Below are positions 48,836-57,910 of a stretch of DNA of 64,000 nucleotides, one piece after another. The notes under the pieces are model-generated. The model did no database searches. It had not been told where the DNA came from and saw nothing but the letters and a program-made list of their open reading frames with translations. Origin of the DNA: Prochlorococcus sp. AG-436-C14 (GTDB taxonomy: Bacteria > Cyanobacteriota > Cyanobacteriia > PCC-6307 > Cyanobiaceae); the NCBI GenBank assembly GCA_003209755.1, contig QCPD01000010.1:1-64000 (forward strand), in the 5' to 3' direction. The position numbers and the translations under genes were made by a program. Numbering within the stretch: the first letter of the stretch is position 1; every line of letters starts with the position of its first letter.

Positions 48836-50413
48836 ATGTTAAAACTGATTTATATAAAAAATATTCTAAAATTCTCGAGTTTTCTCTTAATACTCCTCCA
48901 GTTATCTTGCGTTCAAAATAAAAAAAGAGACAATATTATTGTTGCAAGCGCAGGTAAAATAGAATCCCTTGATCCTGCTCAAGCGAATACACTGAGAACA
49001 CTGCAAATATTAAGCGCTCTTGGAGATACTTTATATAAAATAAATAAGGAGGGAAATCTTTCCCCTAGTTTAGCTAAAGATTTACCAAAAGTAAGTAAGA
49101 ATGGTTTGCTAATTGATATTCCACTTAAAGAAAATATTTCTTTTCACGATGGAAGTATTTTTAATGCAGAAGCGATGGCATTTAGTCTTAATCGGTTTAT
49201 GAAAATAGGAACTTTGAATTATCTATTAAATGACAAAATAGAAGATATTGAAGTCAAAGATGAGTTTCTGATAAGAATAAAATTAAAAAAGCCATCCAGT
49301 TCTTTAAAAAGTCTTTTAACCTCAGTCAATTTAACCCCTGTATCTCCTAGATCATATTCAAAATACATAGATAGTTTCAATAATAAAAGTTTTATAGGAA
49401 CGGGACCTTATTTCCTAGAGAGTTTCAATTCAAGTCAACAAATAATAAAGCCATTCAACAACTATTGGGGAGAGAAACCACTAAATAAAGGCATTGACTT
49501 TATAAATTACATTAATTCTAGTACTCTTTTTGGAGCTATAAAAACGAAAGAAGTTGATGTCCTTATCTCAAATTCGATCGATGATATACAGCGGTTAACA
49601 TTAAATAATATGGTTGATAAAGATCAACTTAAATCAGGAGAAGGTGATCCAATAGAAATAGGATATATTACATTTAAAAGCAACAAATTACCTTTAAAAA
49701 ATAAAACAGTTAGGGAAGCCCTTACCTACACAATTGATAGAGAACTAATTAGTCAGCAAGTAAGTTTTGGGAATAGAGAGCCCTTAAGATCAATAGTCCC
49801 TCCTCAATTACACAAAAAAGAATTTTCGCCTTGGCCTAAATATAATCCTAATATTGCAAGATCTTTATTGAAAAAAGAAGGTTACTGCGAAACAAATATT
49901 CTTTCTATTCCATTAACATTTAGATCTAATGTACCTGCTGATAAATTACTTGCCCTTACATGGAAAGATCAAATCAAAAGAGATTTATCCGATTGTATAG
50001 AAATAACTTTAAATGGTATTGAATCAACCACAGTTTACAAACAACTTTCCGAAGGGGCTTTTGAGGCGGTTATATTAGATTGGACTGGAGCATATCCTGA
50101 CCCGGAAGCATACTTAACGCCCTTATTAAGTTGTAATAAAATAGATAATAATACCTGCCTTGAGGGTGAAGCTGTATTTAGTGGTAGTTTTTGGGGTGAT
50201 AATAAAGTACAAGAACTTTTAGAGAAAAGTGAGGGATTAGAGGGAGAAAGTAGATTAAAGAATTTAAGAAAAGTTGAACAACTTGCAGCACAAGCAAGTT
50301 CTTACCTACCAATTTGGCTGGTTAATCCTAAAGCTTGGTCTTTGAAAGATATTAGTCAACCTGAATTCTCAAGCGATGGATTAATTATTCTAAAGAACTT
50401 AAAAAGAGACTAG
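48836..50413 (+). CDS. ABC transporter substrate-binding lipoprotein (family 5, peptide/nickel type)
   Basis: 525 residues, ATG 48836. Lipoprotein signal with lipobox LLQLSC (Cys at about residue 25). The mature part is SBP_bac_5: ESLDPAQANTLRTLQILSALGD, LKENISFHDGSIFNAEAMAFSL, GTGPYFLESF and VREALTYTIDRELI. It would bind a peptide or similar ligand at the outer side of the inner membrane. The permease gene follows 2 bases after the stop. No ATPase or second permease gene is next to it. Confidence 0.92.
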   Translation: MLKLIYIKNILKFSSFLLILLQLSCVQNKKRDNIIVASAGKIESLDPAQANTLRTLQILSALGDTLYKINKEGNLSPSLAKDLPKVSKNGLLIDIPLKENISFHDGSIFNAEAMAFSLNRFMKIGTLNYLLNDKIEDIEVKDEFLIRIKLKKPSSSLKSLLTSVNLTPVSPRSYSKYIDSFNNKSFIGTGPYFLESFNSSQQIIKPFNNYWGEKPLNKGIDFINYINSSTLFGAIKTKEVDVLISNSIDDIQRLTLNNMVDKDQLKSGEGDPIEIGYITFKSNKLPLKNKTVREALTYTIDRELISQQVSFGNREPLRSIVPPQLHKKEFSPWPKYNPNIARSLLKKEGYCETNILSIPLTFRSNVPADKLLALTWKDQIKRDLSDCIEITLNGIESTTVYKQLSEGAFEAVILDWTGAYPDPEAYLTPLLSCNKIDNNTCLEGEAVFSGSFWGDNKVQELLEKSEGLEGESRLKNLRKVEQLAAQASSYLPIWLVNPKAWSLKDISQPEFSSDGLIILKNLKRD

Positions 50414-50415
50414 TT

Positions 50416-51438
50416 TTGTCATCTAAAAAGGAACTTTTCAAATATATCCTTTCGAGATTAGCTCTATTGCCAATTATGCTTTGGATCATTTCGAGCTTAG
50501 TTTTTATATTGTTGAGAATCGCACCAGGCGACCCTGTTGACGCAATTCTAGGCACTCGAGCTAATGAATTTGCAAGGGAAAGTTTAAGAATAAAACTGGG
50601 CTTAGATAAACCACTAATTAATCAATACATTGAATATTTAAATCAATTAATTCATGGAAATTTAGGAACTTCATTAAACACACAAGAGTCTGTGAAAATA
50701 ATTATTTCCAAGGCTCTTCCAGCAAGTTTAGAATTAGCAATATTTTCAATATTAATAGCATCACTATTAGGTTATTTAATTGGTTTTTTAGGAGCAATTA
50801 AACCAGAAGGCAAAATAGACTTTTGGGGAAGAATTTTCAGCATAGGGACCTATGCTTTGCCTCCTTTTTGGGCCGCTATGCTAATTCAAATTATTTTCGC
50901 TGTATTGCTCGGGTGGTTACCAATTGGTGGAAGATTACCTCCTGGAGCTATTCCTCCGCCCCCAATTACTGGTTTCTTACTTTTAGATGGTATTTTAAAC
51001 AAAAATTTTGAAATATTTTTTAGTTCTATTAAACATTTGTTATTACCTTCATTCACTCTGGGGATATTATTAAGCGGAATATTCAGTCGGGCTTTAAGAT
51101 TAAATCTAGAGGAAGTTTTAAAAAAAGATTATATTGAGGCCGCTAAAAGTAGAGGTATCAATGAGTCCAGAATATTAGTAAAGCATGCTTTACCCAATAC
51201 ACTTCTCCCAATATTGACAATTACTGGCTTAACAGTTTCTTCTTTAATTGGTGGAGCACTTTTAATTGAAATAACATTCTCATGGCCCGGGATTGCTCTT
51301 GGGCTTCAAGAGGCTATTAACCAAAGAGATTATCCTGTTGTTCAAGGAATAGTTGTTATAATATCTAGCCTTGTTGTAATAATTAGTGTTGGAATAGATA
51401 TCGCTATTGCATATATTGATCCAAGGGTTAGCTATTGA
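50416..51438 (+). CDS. ABC transporter permease, DppB/OppB type
   Basis: 340 residues from TTG 50416. Six or so transmembrane segments. The N-terminal SRLALLPIMLWIISSLVFILLRIAPGDPVD is family-typical, and the ATPase-coupling EAA loop is seen as YIEAAKSRGINESRILVKHALPN. It forms a pathway with the preceding binding protein; the DppC-type partner and the ATPases must be encoded elsewhere. The stop overlaps the convergent DUF1400 gene by 7 bases. Confidence 0.92.
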   Translation: MSSKKELFKYILSRLALLPIMLWIISSLVFILLRIAPGDPVDAILGTRANEFARESLRIKLGLDKPLINQYIEYLNQLIHGNLGTSLNTQESVKIIISKALPASLELAIFSILIASLLGYLIGFLGAIKPEGKIDFWGRIFSIGTYALPPFWAAMLIQIIFAVLLGWLPIGGRLPPGAIPPPPITGFLLLDGILNKNFEIFFSSIKHLLLPSFTLGILLSGIFSRALRLNLEEVLKKDYIEAAKSRGINESRILVKHALPNTLLPILTITGLTVSSLIGGALLIEITFSWPGIALGLQEAINQRDYPVVQGIVVIISSLVVIISVGIDIAIAYIDPRVSY

Positions 51439-53027
51439 ATCTTAACAAGTTTTTCAATTATAGTCCTGTCCAAAACATGAAACTTAAGCTCGCCTTTAGT
51501 TAAATTAGTATTCGAAGGCATTGATTTATTTTCTTCTAATTTTTCAAGGAAGTTAATGATCTCAGAAGCTAATAAGCTCTGTACAGAAAGTGGATGATAT
51601 CCAACAATTGATTCCCCGAGATTAAATAAATCCTTACCTTTAGACTGATCCATCTGTCCCTCAACTCTAATAGGTGAAAAATGACTAGCCCCCTCAATTA
51701 AAAGGACTCTGCTGAATGGGCTTGAACTCAATGCAAGCAATAATCCGAGTTGCTCACTAATAGATGGTGTAACTAAATCAAAAGTTCCTCCAGTGAGAAA
51801 AAGAGGAATATTTATTTTATTTTCTAAACTTTTTTGCCACAAAAAACTCCCAAAACTATTCATACCAACAATAGCTGAAAGATTTTCTATACCTTTCCTA
51901 TCTGGCAAAGTAATATCTATTAATTGACATTGAATAAGTGAAGATAAATTTGAGAGAGAAAGATTATCAAGTACTTTTTGACATCTATTTTCAAGCTGGT
52001 CATCTATTTTTACTCCTGAGGCCAAAATAGCAGTGAGAGCTCCTAAAGAATGCCCCATTAAGACAACATTCTCTACTGAAATATCAATTTTTCTAGATTT
52101 TTTTGCCCTGAGGATACTATCTATATCATTCATACGTTCAGGAAGTACTTCAGCGCCAGGGAGAGGAAGTCTTCCTTTTACCAAGGCTTCTAATGCTATT
52201 GAGTCACTACCTGGATGATCTAGGACAACAACAGGCCAACCATTGTGACTAATACTTCTTGCAAGCCAATTAAAATGACTACGATCTCCTCCTAAACCTG
52301 GCATTAAAAGAACCCAATTTTTTCTAATTTTCTTCCTTGAGGAAGGATTCCAAACCTCTAAATTCAAAGGCTCTTTTCGATGAGAAACAGTTAAAGAAAT
52401 CAATTCATAGTCAGTTTCTTTAATTTCAAGAGGTAAAACATTGATTTGTTCTCTATTAACTGACAACTCATTACTTGAGACCAAATCAGATATGAGTTTT
52501 TGCTGTTTATTTAATTCACTTCTCCAATCATTAGCTACTTCAATCCACCCATCCAAATCAATATGAATTGCTTTAACAGAGAGTGAATTTAGAAGATCAA
52601 AAGTTGTCACCTCATCTTTTTCATTTAAAAGGTTTTCCAAAGTATCTAAAACACTTTCGCCGGAGCTGTCTTCATCCATAAGGATTAGGTCACTTACTTC
52701 ATCAAGTAATTTGCGGCCTGACCAACTTCTCAAAATTTGTCTTGCCATGCTTTTATCTCTTACCAAAGGTGTATTTAAAAACTTTGCAAACCCTTTCCTT
52801 TCCTTAAAGCCAAGCAAATTAAGCCAGCTGGCTAATTCTGAATTTTTTTCCTCTGCGCCGTTACTCCAATCAATCAATTCTTTGATCGAAATTGGAATAG
52901 ACATTTCATCAAAATGAATTTCAAATCTGTCTGCCGCCTGAAGTTTTGGATAAAAACAATAAGGAGCTAGTAAGCTTCCAACTGTTCCAAGAACAACTAA
53001 TTTTTTAATGAATGAATTTGTTCTCAA
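51432..53027 (-). CDS. DUF1400 alpha/beta hydrolase, secreted
   Basis: 531 residues. N-terminal signal-like segment (FIKKLVVLGTVGSLLAPYCF), then the DUF1400 module (ADRFEIHFDEMSIPISIKEL, residues about 32-160) known from cyanobacteria. The hydrolase domain follows, with LLMPGLGGDRSHFNWLA, nucleophile elbow VVLMGHSLGALTAILA, FLTGGTFDLVTP and His in EGASHFSPIR. Substrate unknown; lipase or dienelactone-hydrolase activities are guesses from fold. The start region overlaps the divergent MFS gene by 16 bases. Confidence 0.85.
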   Translation of the reverse strand: MRTNSFIKKLVVLGTVGSLLAPYCFYPKLQAADRFEIHFDEMSIPISIKELIDWSNGAEEKNSELASWLNLLGFKERKGFAKFLNTPLVRDKSMARQILRSWSGRKLLDEVSDLILMDEDSSGESVLDTLENLLNEKDEVTTFDLLNSLSVKAIHIDLDGWIEVANDWRSELNKQQKLISDLVSSNELSVNREQINVLPLEIKETDYELISLTVSHRKEPLNLEVWNPSSRKKIRKNWVLLMPGLGGDRSHFNWLARSISHNGWPVVVLDHPGSDSIALEALVKGRLPLPGAEVLPERMNDIDSILRAKKSRKIDISVENVVLMGHSLGALTAILASGVKIDDQLENRCQKVLDNLSLSNLSSLIQCQLIDITLPDRKGIENLSAIVGMNSFGSFLWQKSLENKINIPLFLTGGTFDLVTPSISEQLGLLLALSSSPFSRVLLIEGASHFSPIRVEGQMDQSKGKDLFNLGESIVGYHPLSVQSLLASEIINFLEKLEENKSMPSNTNLTKGELKFHVLDRTIIEKLVKIQ

Positions 53028-54250
53028 CTTCTAATTTCAGCAATTATTGGGAGAGATTCCCTGTATCCCTAAGATTAATCATAAAGGCTCGTTTATGGAC
53101 AGCAATAGGAGCAGGAGGGGTCTTGTATTTAAGTCCTATAATTTTTAATAGTTTAGGTTTTTCAGCAGAGCAAATAGGTAGTGGAATAACTACAGCTGCA
53201 TTCGCGGGGATAACGACAAGATTTGGAACTGGATATTTACTTGACAAAAAAATTAGCTATAGGAAAGCAATTATATTTGCATGTTTAATTGCAATATTAT
53301 CGGATTTTATATTTTTTTATTCACAAAATTATTTAGCTTACCTTTGTGGTCAATTTTTTTTAGGAGCTGCAGCTGGAATTTATTGGCCTTCTGCAGAATT
53401 AGCAATTCCACTTAATTGCGATAACCAAATTAAATCAAGTGAAGGTTATTCTCTTGCAAGAAGTGCTGATGCGATTGGTGTGACCATTGGGGTATTTCTC
53501 GGTACTATTGGAACATACCTTGAAATGCCTAGAATAATATATTTAATTGATGGTTTCTGCATGTTATATGTGTTCAATATTCTATTAAATAGGCTAGGGA
53601 TAAGCAAAATAAAAGCTGAACCTAAGAACAAATTTGATATAGAATTTAATTATAAAAATCTAGATAAAAAATCTAATCTAAAATGGGTAATCAAGTTATT
53701 TCCTTTATTGCTAATAACTCTATTTGTAACAGGAGTAATGAGTTTATTGCAAAGTATTCTTCCATTAGATTTAGCTAACGGTGGTATAATAAGGCCACCA
53801 TTTACAGAACAAAGGGTAGCTACATTAGTAGCAATTAAACTAGTTTTACTTGCAATTTTTCAATGGCCAGTAGGTTATATTTTAAGGTATAAAGAACCAT
53901 CTTTTAAATTCAAATTATGCTTAATATCACTACTAATAGGTTTTATTTTTTTATCACTTTCCAATTTATTAATTTATGGATATCTATTAATACTTTTAGC
54001 TTTCATACCTCTAACAATTTCTCTATGTATATTCCTACCATCTGCTTCAGATTCAATTATAAAATCTTCTCCAATTAAATACCAAGGGACGGCAATAGCT
54101 TTATATTCTCAGTGCTTTGGAATTAGTTCTTTAACAGTCCCATGGATGGCCGGCAAGTTAATAGACAAGTTCGATACAGCCATTCAATTATGGCTAGTTG
54201 TTAGTCTTATTTGTATAGCTTTAGTACCAATATCTAAGAATATTAAATAA
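53012..54250 (+). CDS. Major facilitator superfamily transporter
   Basis: 412 residues with about 12 hydrophobic segments. The loop after helix 2 has the MFS-like GITTRFGTGYLLDKKISYRKAII pattern, and FFLGAAAGIYWPSAELAIPL and CFGISSLTVPWMAGKLIDKF fit the two halves. Substrate unknown; the pattern is that of drug or sugar effluxers. ATG 53012 lies inside the first codons of the divergent DUF1400 gene; a TTG at 53018 is an alternative that would still overlap. Confidence 0.85.
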   Translation: MNLFSTSNFSNYWERFPVSLRLIIKARLWTAIGAGGVLYLSPIIFNSLGFSAEQIGSGITTAAFAGITTRFGTGYLLDKKISYRKAIIFACLIAILSDFIFFYSQNYLAYLCGQFFLGAAAGIYWPSAELAIPLNCDNQIKSSEGYSLARSADAIGVTIGVFLGTIGTYLEMPRIIYLIDGFCMLYVFNILLNRLGISKIKAEPKNKFDIEFNYKNLDKKSNLKWVIKLFPLLLITLFVTGVMSLLQSILPLDLANGGIIRPPFTEQRVATLVAIKLVLLAIFQWPVGYILRYKEPSFKFKLCLISLLIGFIFLSLSNLLIYGYLLILLAFIPLTISLCIFLPSASDSIIKSSPIKYQGTAIALYSQCFGISSLTVPWMAGKLIDKFDTAIQLWLVVSLICIALVPISKNIK

Positions 54251-54264
54251 AAAATCTAATTCTT

Positions 54265-54627
54265 TTATAAATTAATTGAATTCCTATTTATTTCTTCAAT
54301 TCGTAATTCCCTTAAATATAAAAAAAGAGGAGCTGAAAAAGCAAATGCAATAGTAAATGTAGTTAATATTACAATCCATAGATTTTTCATCTCAAGTCTC
54401 TTTGATTCTGAAATTATCCAAACAAATACAGCTGTGGAGCCTATAAACAGATCCCTAGATAAAGACTGAGAAGCTGGATTATTATTAGCCAATTCTATAA
54501 ACAATTGGATATCAAAAGCAGGACCATAGATTTTTGCAAATTCAATATTTGCAAGTGTAGGTAAAACAGCTCCTAATATGGCTAATAATAAATAAACCCA
54601 TTTCAACCATTTAATCTGCTTTATCAT
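54265..54627 (-). CDS. DUF2834-like small membrane protein
   Basis: 120 residues with three hydrophobic segments (about residues 8-27, 62-77, 85-105). The middle part DIQLFIELANNNPASQSLSRD and SESKRLEMKN match the DUF2834 pattern as I remember it. Function unknown. Convergent with the MFS gene (14 bases between stops). Confidence 0.75.
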   Translation of the reverse strand: MIKQIKWLKWVYLLLAILGAVLPTLANIEFAKIYGPAFDIQLFIELANNNPASQSLSRDLFIGSTAVFVWIISESKRLEMKNLWIVILTTFTIAFAFSAPLFLYLRELRIEEINRNSINL

Positions 54628-54759
54628 AAAAAATCATTGTTTAATACAAAATAATATATCAGAACTATTATAAAATTTGTCTATTTTATGAAAATAAAAT
54701 TTCATATTTTTACTTATGAAATTAACTAACTATATTAGAGTTAATCTGGTTAGTTAAGA

Positions 54760-55602
54760 ATGAAAATTGATGCAACTAAAAAAATATTTAAACTCCCTCA
54801 ACTCAAATTAGCTGTTATTGGTCATGTTGAATGGGTCACATTCTTAAAGGTAGATCAGCTTCCATTAGCCGGAGAAATTTCACATGCAAAAGATTGCTTT
54901 GAGGAAGCAGCAGGGGGTGCGGCAGTCGCAGCTGTTCAAATGGCAAGATTGATAAATGGGCCTGTTGATTTAATCACATCATTAGGTAAAGACAATTATG
55001 GTGAAAAATGCTATGAAAGGCTTACTAAGCTTGGTTTAAATTTAAAAGTAGCTTGGCGTGAAAAACCAACAAGAAAAGGTATTAGCTTGATTAGCAAAGA
55101 TGGAGAAAGAGCAATTACAGTTATTGGAGAGAGATTACAGCCAATCGCATCTGACAAACTACCTTGGGGTGATATGAAAAATTACGATGGTATTTTTGTT
55201 ACCGCAACCGATAAAGAAGGAATAAAACTTGCCAGGAAAGCTAAATTCCTATCTGCCACTCCACGAACAGGCGAGCAAACCCTAAAGAAGGCAAAAGTGA
55301 AAATCGACGCTTTAATTGGTAGCGGCCTTGATCCTGGTGAGGAAATAAATTTTGAAGAACTTGAACCTAAACCAGAAATATACATTTCAACAAAAGGTAA
55401 ATCAGGTGGAACAATTTTCCCTAAAAAAATTAAATACAAATCCATTAAGCCTAGCTCAAAAGAGATCGACACCTATGGATGTGGAGACTGCTTCGCGGGA
55501 GCTGTCACTACAGCTCTATCAGCAAAACTAAATTTAGAGCAAGCCATTAATATAGGTGCATATTGCGGTGCTGAATGCTCAACCCATTACGGACCTTACT
55601 AA
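54760..55602 (+). CDS. PfkB-family carbohydrate kinase
   Basis: 280 residues, ATG 54760. Ribokinase-like fold: substrate-side FEEAAGGAAVAAVQMARL, LGKDNYGEKCYERLTKLGL, and the C-terminal catalytic motif DTYGCGDCFAGAVTTALSA. The usual GAGD is here GCGD, keeping the catalytic Asp but placing Cys at the second position. The chain is shorter than many ribokinases (about 300), with a short middle part. The sugar is unknown. Confidence 0.88.
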   Translation: MKIDATKKIFKLPQLKLAVIGHVEWVTFLKVDQLPLAGEISHAKDCFEEAAGGAAVAAVQMARLINGPVDLITSLGKDNYGEKCYERLTKLGLNLKVAWREKPTRKGISLISKDGERAITVIGERLQPIASDKLPWGDMKNYDGIFVTATDKEGIKLARKAKFLSATPRTGEQTLKKAKVKIDALIGSGLDPGEEINFEELEPKPEIYISTKGKSGGTIFPKKIKYKSIKPSSKEIDTYGCGDCFAGAVTTALSAKLNLEQAINIGAYCGAECSTHYGPY

Positions 55603-55603
55603 A

Positions 55604-55810
55604 ATGAAAAAGCAAGAAAATAAAAATCCAAAACCAAGCAATAAAAATTCTATTACTAATAATTTTATAATCCTAATATTTTCAATTATTTCTCTTTTTG
55701 TTGAATCAATAATAATAATTATCAGTTTATTTAAAAAAGGTATTGTAAAAAAAGAAGTACTTACAAAAAAAACGGATCTAGGCTTCGACTTGATAATCAA
55801 GAGAAAATAA
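55604..55810 (+). CDS. Hypothetical small single-pass membrane protein
   Basis: 68 residues from ATG 55604, one base after the PfkB stop. A longer version from within the kinase gene is possible but unlikely. A Lys/Asn-rich N-terminus, one Ile-rich transmembrane segment (FIILIFSIISLFVESIIIII) and a basic tail. Composition is extreme even for this genome. No family recognised; it may be translationally coupled to the kinase. Confidence 0.5.
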   Translation: MKKQENKNPKPSNKNSITNNFIILIFSIISLFVESIIIIISLFKKGIVKKEVLTKKTDLGFDLIIKRK

Positions 55811-55906
55811 AGAAACAATATAAAGAGAAATCAATTTCATATTTTGTAATCAACTGGCTTTATTTCTAGAAGTTGCTTTAATTAGACAAGGTTATAATCA
55901 TCCATA

Positions 55907-56269
55907 GTGAAATTGATTCCTATATTTTCAATAATATTCTTTATATATATATTCTTAACTTTAAACAAGAGAAAAAAATTTACTAACAGAAAGAGTTTAA
56001 TGGAAAGATTCAAGAAAAGGTTCAAAAATATAAATGTTCGTAGAAAAAGGATATCTGAAGAATTTACAAATTCTCTTTTACTTGATCCTTGTAAAAATAT
56101 CCCTTTGGGTACATGGTATTCAGAGGATGAACTAAGAGAAAAAGCAGATATTCATAGATCTAGATTAAGTAAATTTGGTAAATCAAAAATTAATGGTGAA
56201 ATGCTATTTGTAGGGCCAAAAGGGGGAATTTACAAAATAAGTAATGATGGAAAGAAAAAATATGTGTAA
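55907..56269 (+). CDS. Hypothetical protein with N-terminal anchor and C-terminal GPKGGIY...GKKKYV motif
   Basis: 120 residues from GTG 55907. A hydrophobic N-terminal segment (residues 3-18), a very basic stretch (RFKKRFKNINVRRKRI), a middle LLDPCKNIPLGTWYSEDELREKA, and an ending GEMLFVGPKGGIYKISNDGK followed by KKYV. The end resembles the small 'basic adaptor' repeat known from chlorella virus proteins (GPRGGxYxxxxGKKxYV), by memory only. Function unknown. Confidence 0.65.
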   Translation: MKLIPIFSIIFFIYIFLTLNKRKKFTNRKSLMERFKKRFKNINVRRKRISEEFTNSLLLDPCKNIPLGTWYSEDELREKADIHRSRLSKFGKSKINGEMLFVGPKGGIYKISNDGKKKYV

Positions 56270-56351
56270 ATCTTAAAAGACGAAAAGCAATAATTATAAA
56301 AAATATAATTATTGCTAAAATCACATTGAAGAATTATGGGCAAATTAAACA

Positions 56352-56513
56352 TTGATTTCATACTTAACAGTCTCATTTGGAGAATTAGAGCTATCTAACC
56401 TAACTTTTTGGAGCCTTGTTGGAATAACAGTATTATTTGTTATCTCTTTTGTTTTATCAACAATTCCTCTTACTAAGAATATACAAGATACAAAGAATCC
56501 TTCAAAAAAATAA
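56352..56513 (+). CDS. Possible 53-residue membrane protein
   Basis: TTG 56352 to TAA 56511-56513. Reads MISYLTVSFGELELSNLTFW, then a transmembrane segment SLVGITVLFVISFVLSTIPL and a short polar tail NIQDTKNPSKK. The in-frame stop just upstream makes TTG the first possible start. The single helix with a well-formed boundary supports coding, but there is no known homologue and no clear ribosome site. Confidence 0.45.
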   Translation: MISYLTVSFGELELSNLTFWSLVGITVLFVISFVLSTIPLTKNIQDTKNPSKK

Positions 56514-56515
56514 AA

Positions 56516-56788
56516 TCAAGCTGCCTGCTTATACTCTGAAAAATCTCTATTCGCCCAATGTATTCTTTTTATAGATAGATTAACCGCCAAGATCCTCTTA
56601 CTTTCTTCTTTCATAGATATTACATTCCTATCATCTAGAAGTTTATTTGATATTTGATTAGAAGAGACGCTCGAGATTTTCAAACGATATTTACGCTTAA
56701 GATTTTGAATTGAGAACCCTTCTGCCTTGGATCGATGTGGCCAAAAATTCTTCACGATAAATAAAATCTCTTTTTTAAAGAAAACCAA
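56516..56788 (-). CDS. Hypothetical small basic protein
   Basis: 90 residues, convergent with the preceding small gene (2 bases apart). A hydrophobic start FFKKEILFIVKNFW precedes a basic, helical remainder (NLKRKYRLKISSV, SKRILAVNLSIKRIHWANRD). No domain is recognised. Could be real or an open frame by chance; the start is uncertain. Confidence 0.4.
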   Translation of the reverse strand: MVFFKKEILFIVKNFWPHRSKAEGFSIQNLKRKYRLKISSVSSNQISNKLLDDRNVISMKEESKRILAVNLSIKRIHWANRDFSEYKQAA

Positions 56789-56853
56789 AAAAAAGAAAAT
56801 TGCAACTAATTCTATTTTTTTATAACAAATCTTTTTTGTAAAATTCCTAGAAA

Positions 56854-57420
56854 TTAAGCAGCTGGCATGGCAGGTTTATATGATTCTTTATCTCCTACAC
56901 ATTCAAGACTTTCCCTGGTAGAAACACCTGTAGTTGGATTTACACCATCTGCTATTTTACAAAGATTTCTCTGATCTTCACTATCAAGAATTGCAAATGT
57001 AAAATCAGCTCCCTCGATCTGAGCACCAGCGAAGCTGCTACCCGAGGCGATCATGTTTATCAATACCGCATTTCTAAGATCAGTTTTCTGAAAGTTAACC
57101 CTGTCTGAAAGAGTATCAGTAAGGTCTATCCCATTAAGATTTGAACCTTTTAAATCAGACAAAGTTAATGTTGTTCCGTGAAGATCAACATCACTGAAAT
57201 CAGCATCTCTTGCCATTGCACCAGCTATTGAGGAAAGATGTAAGTCTTCTCCATGAAAATTAAACCCAGTGATATCAGATCGAACGTAGCTTGGAACTTC
57301 GTCCCCTTCTCCCTTAACAGCAACATTTGCACCCGCAAATACTGGGTTAACTCCAAAAAATATGATTAAAAAGCTCAGTACATATTTAATTATTTTTGAA
57401 AAAAGAAGATCTAAATTCAT
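56854..57420 (-). CDS. Secreted (lumenal) pentapeptide-repeat protein
   Basis: 188 residues from ATG 57420; a start 33 bases upstream (57453) is possible but would put extra residues before the signal. Signal peptide with cleavage at [10 protein letters not shown] (about residue 30). The mature chain has consecutive pentapeptide-type turns: [40 protein letters not shown] and [11 protein letters not shown], then [16 protein letters not shown]. They should stack into a right-handed beta helix, and two Cys lie near the C-terminus (NLCKI, LECVG). A thylakoid-lumen or periplasmic place is likely; function unknown. Confidence 0.85.
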   Translation of the reverse strand: MNLDLLFSKIIKYVLSFLIIFFGVNPVFAGANVAVKGEGDEVPSYVRSDITGFNFHGEDLHLSSIAGAMARDADFSDVDLHGTTLTLSDLKGSNLNGIDLTDTLSDRVNFQKTDLRNAVLINMIASGSSFAGAQIEGADFTFAILDSEDQRNLCKIADGVNPTTGVSTRESLECVGDKESYKPAMPAA

Positions 57421-57526
57421 GAGTAAAGATGATAATCCACCTGAATAATGCAATTATCTCTCCTATTAAAGAATTTTATATACATTGATAAGACAATTTA
57501 ATGTAAAGGAAATATCTAAATGATTA

Positions 57527-57706
57527 TCACAAAAGAGGTCTTCCGGAGATAAATTCATGAATTACAGGGTTCATCCAATACAACCCTACAAATAACATGA
57601 CAAACACATTAAAAAATATCAAAGCTCCACTTAATAAAAAAGTCTGATCATTCGAAGAATTATCTTCTGCAGTTTCTTGAACAATAGCTTGAAAATTCTG
57701 GTTCAT
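57527..57706 (-). CDS. Hypothetical 59-residue single-pass membrane protein
   Basis: ATG 57706 to TGA 57529-57527. A polar N-terminus (MNQNFQAIVQETAEDNSSND), one transmembrane segment (TFLLSGALIFFNVFVMLFVG) and a tail LYWMNPVIHEFISGRPLL. The structure is like other short thylakoid or inner-membrane proteins of picocyanobacteria. Its codons look natural and the frame is unbroken. Too short for usual gene callers; no name can be given. Confidence 0.6.
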   Translation of the reverse strand: MNQNFQAIVQETAEDNSSNDQTFLLSGALIFFNVFVMLFVGLYWMNPVIHEFISGRPLL

Positions 57707-57910
57707 TTTTCGTAATAAGACCTGACTAAGTTACTAGAAAAACAAAATTTTTGAGGCTCTAACAGGAGAATTAACAGGATCTTTCTAATTTTTTAAGATT
57801 TTAAAATATTTTTACTGAGAGCTCTTAATGAGGGCTGCTTAGATGTTTCTAGATTTTTAAAAATCAATATCCCACTGAAGTATTAGTATCTGATAAAAAT
57901 TGATTCACTC

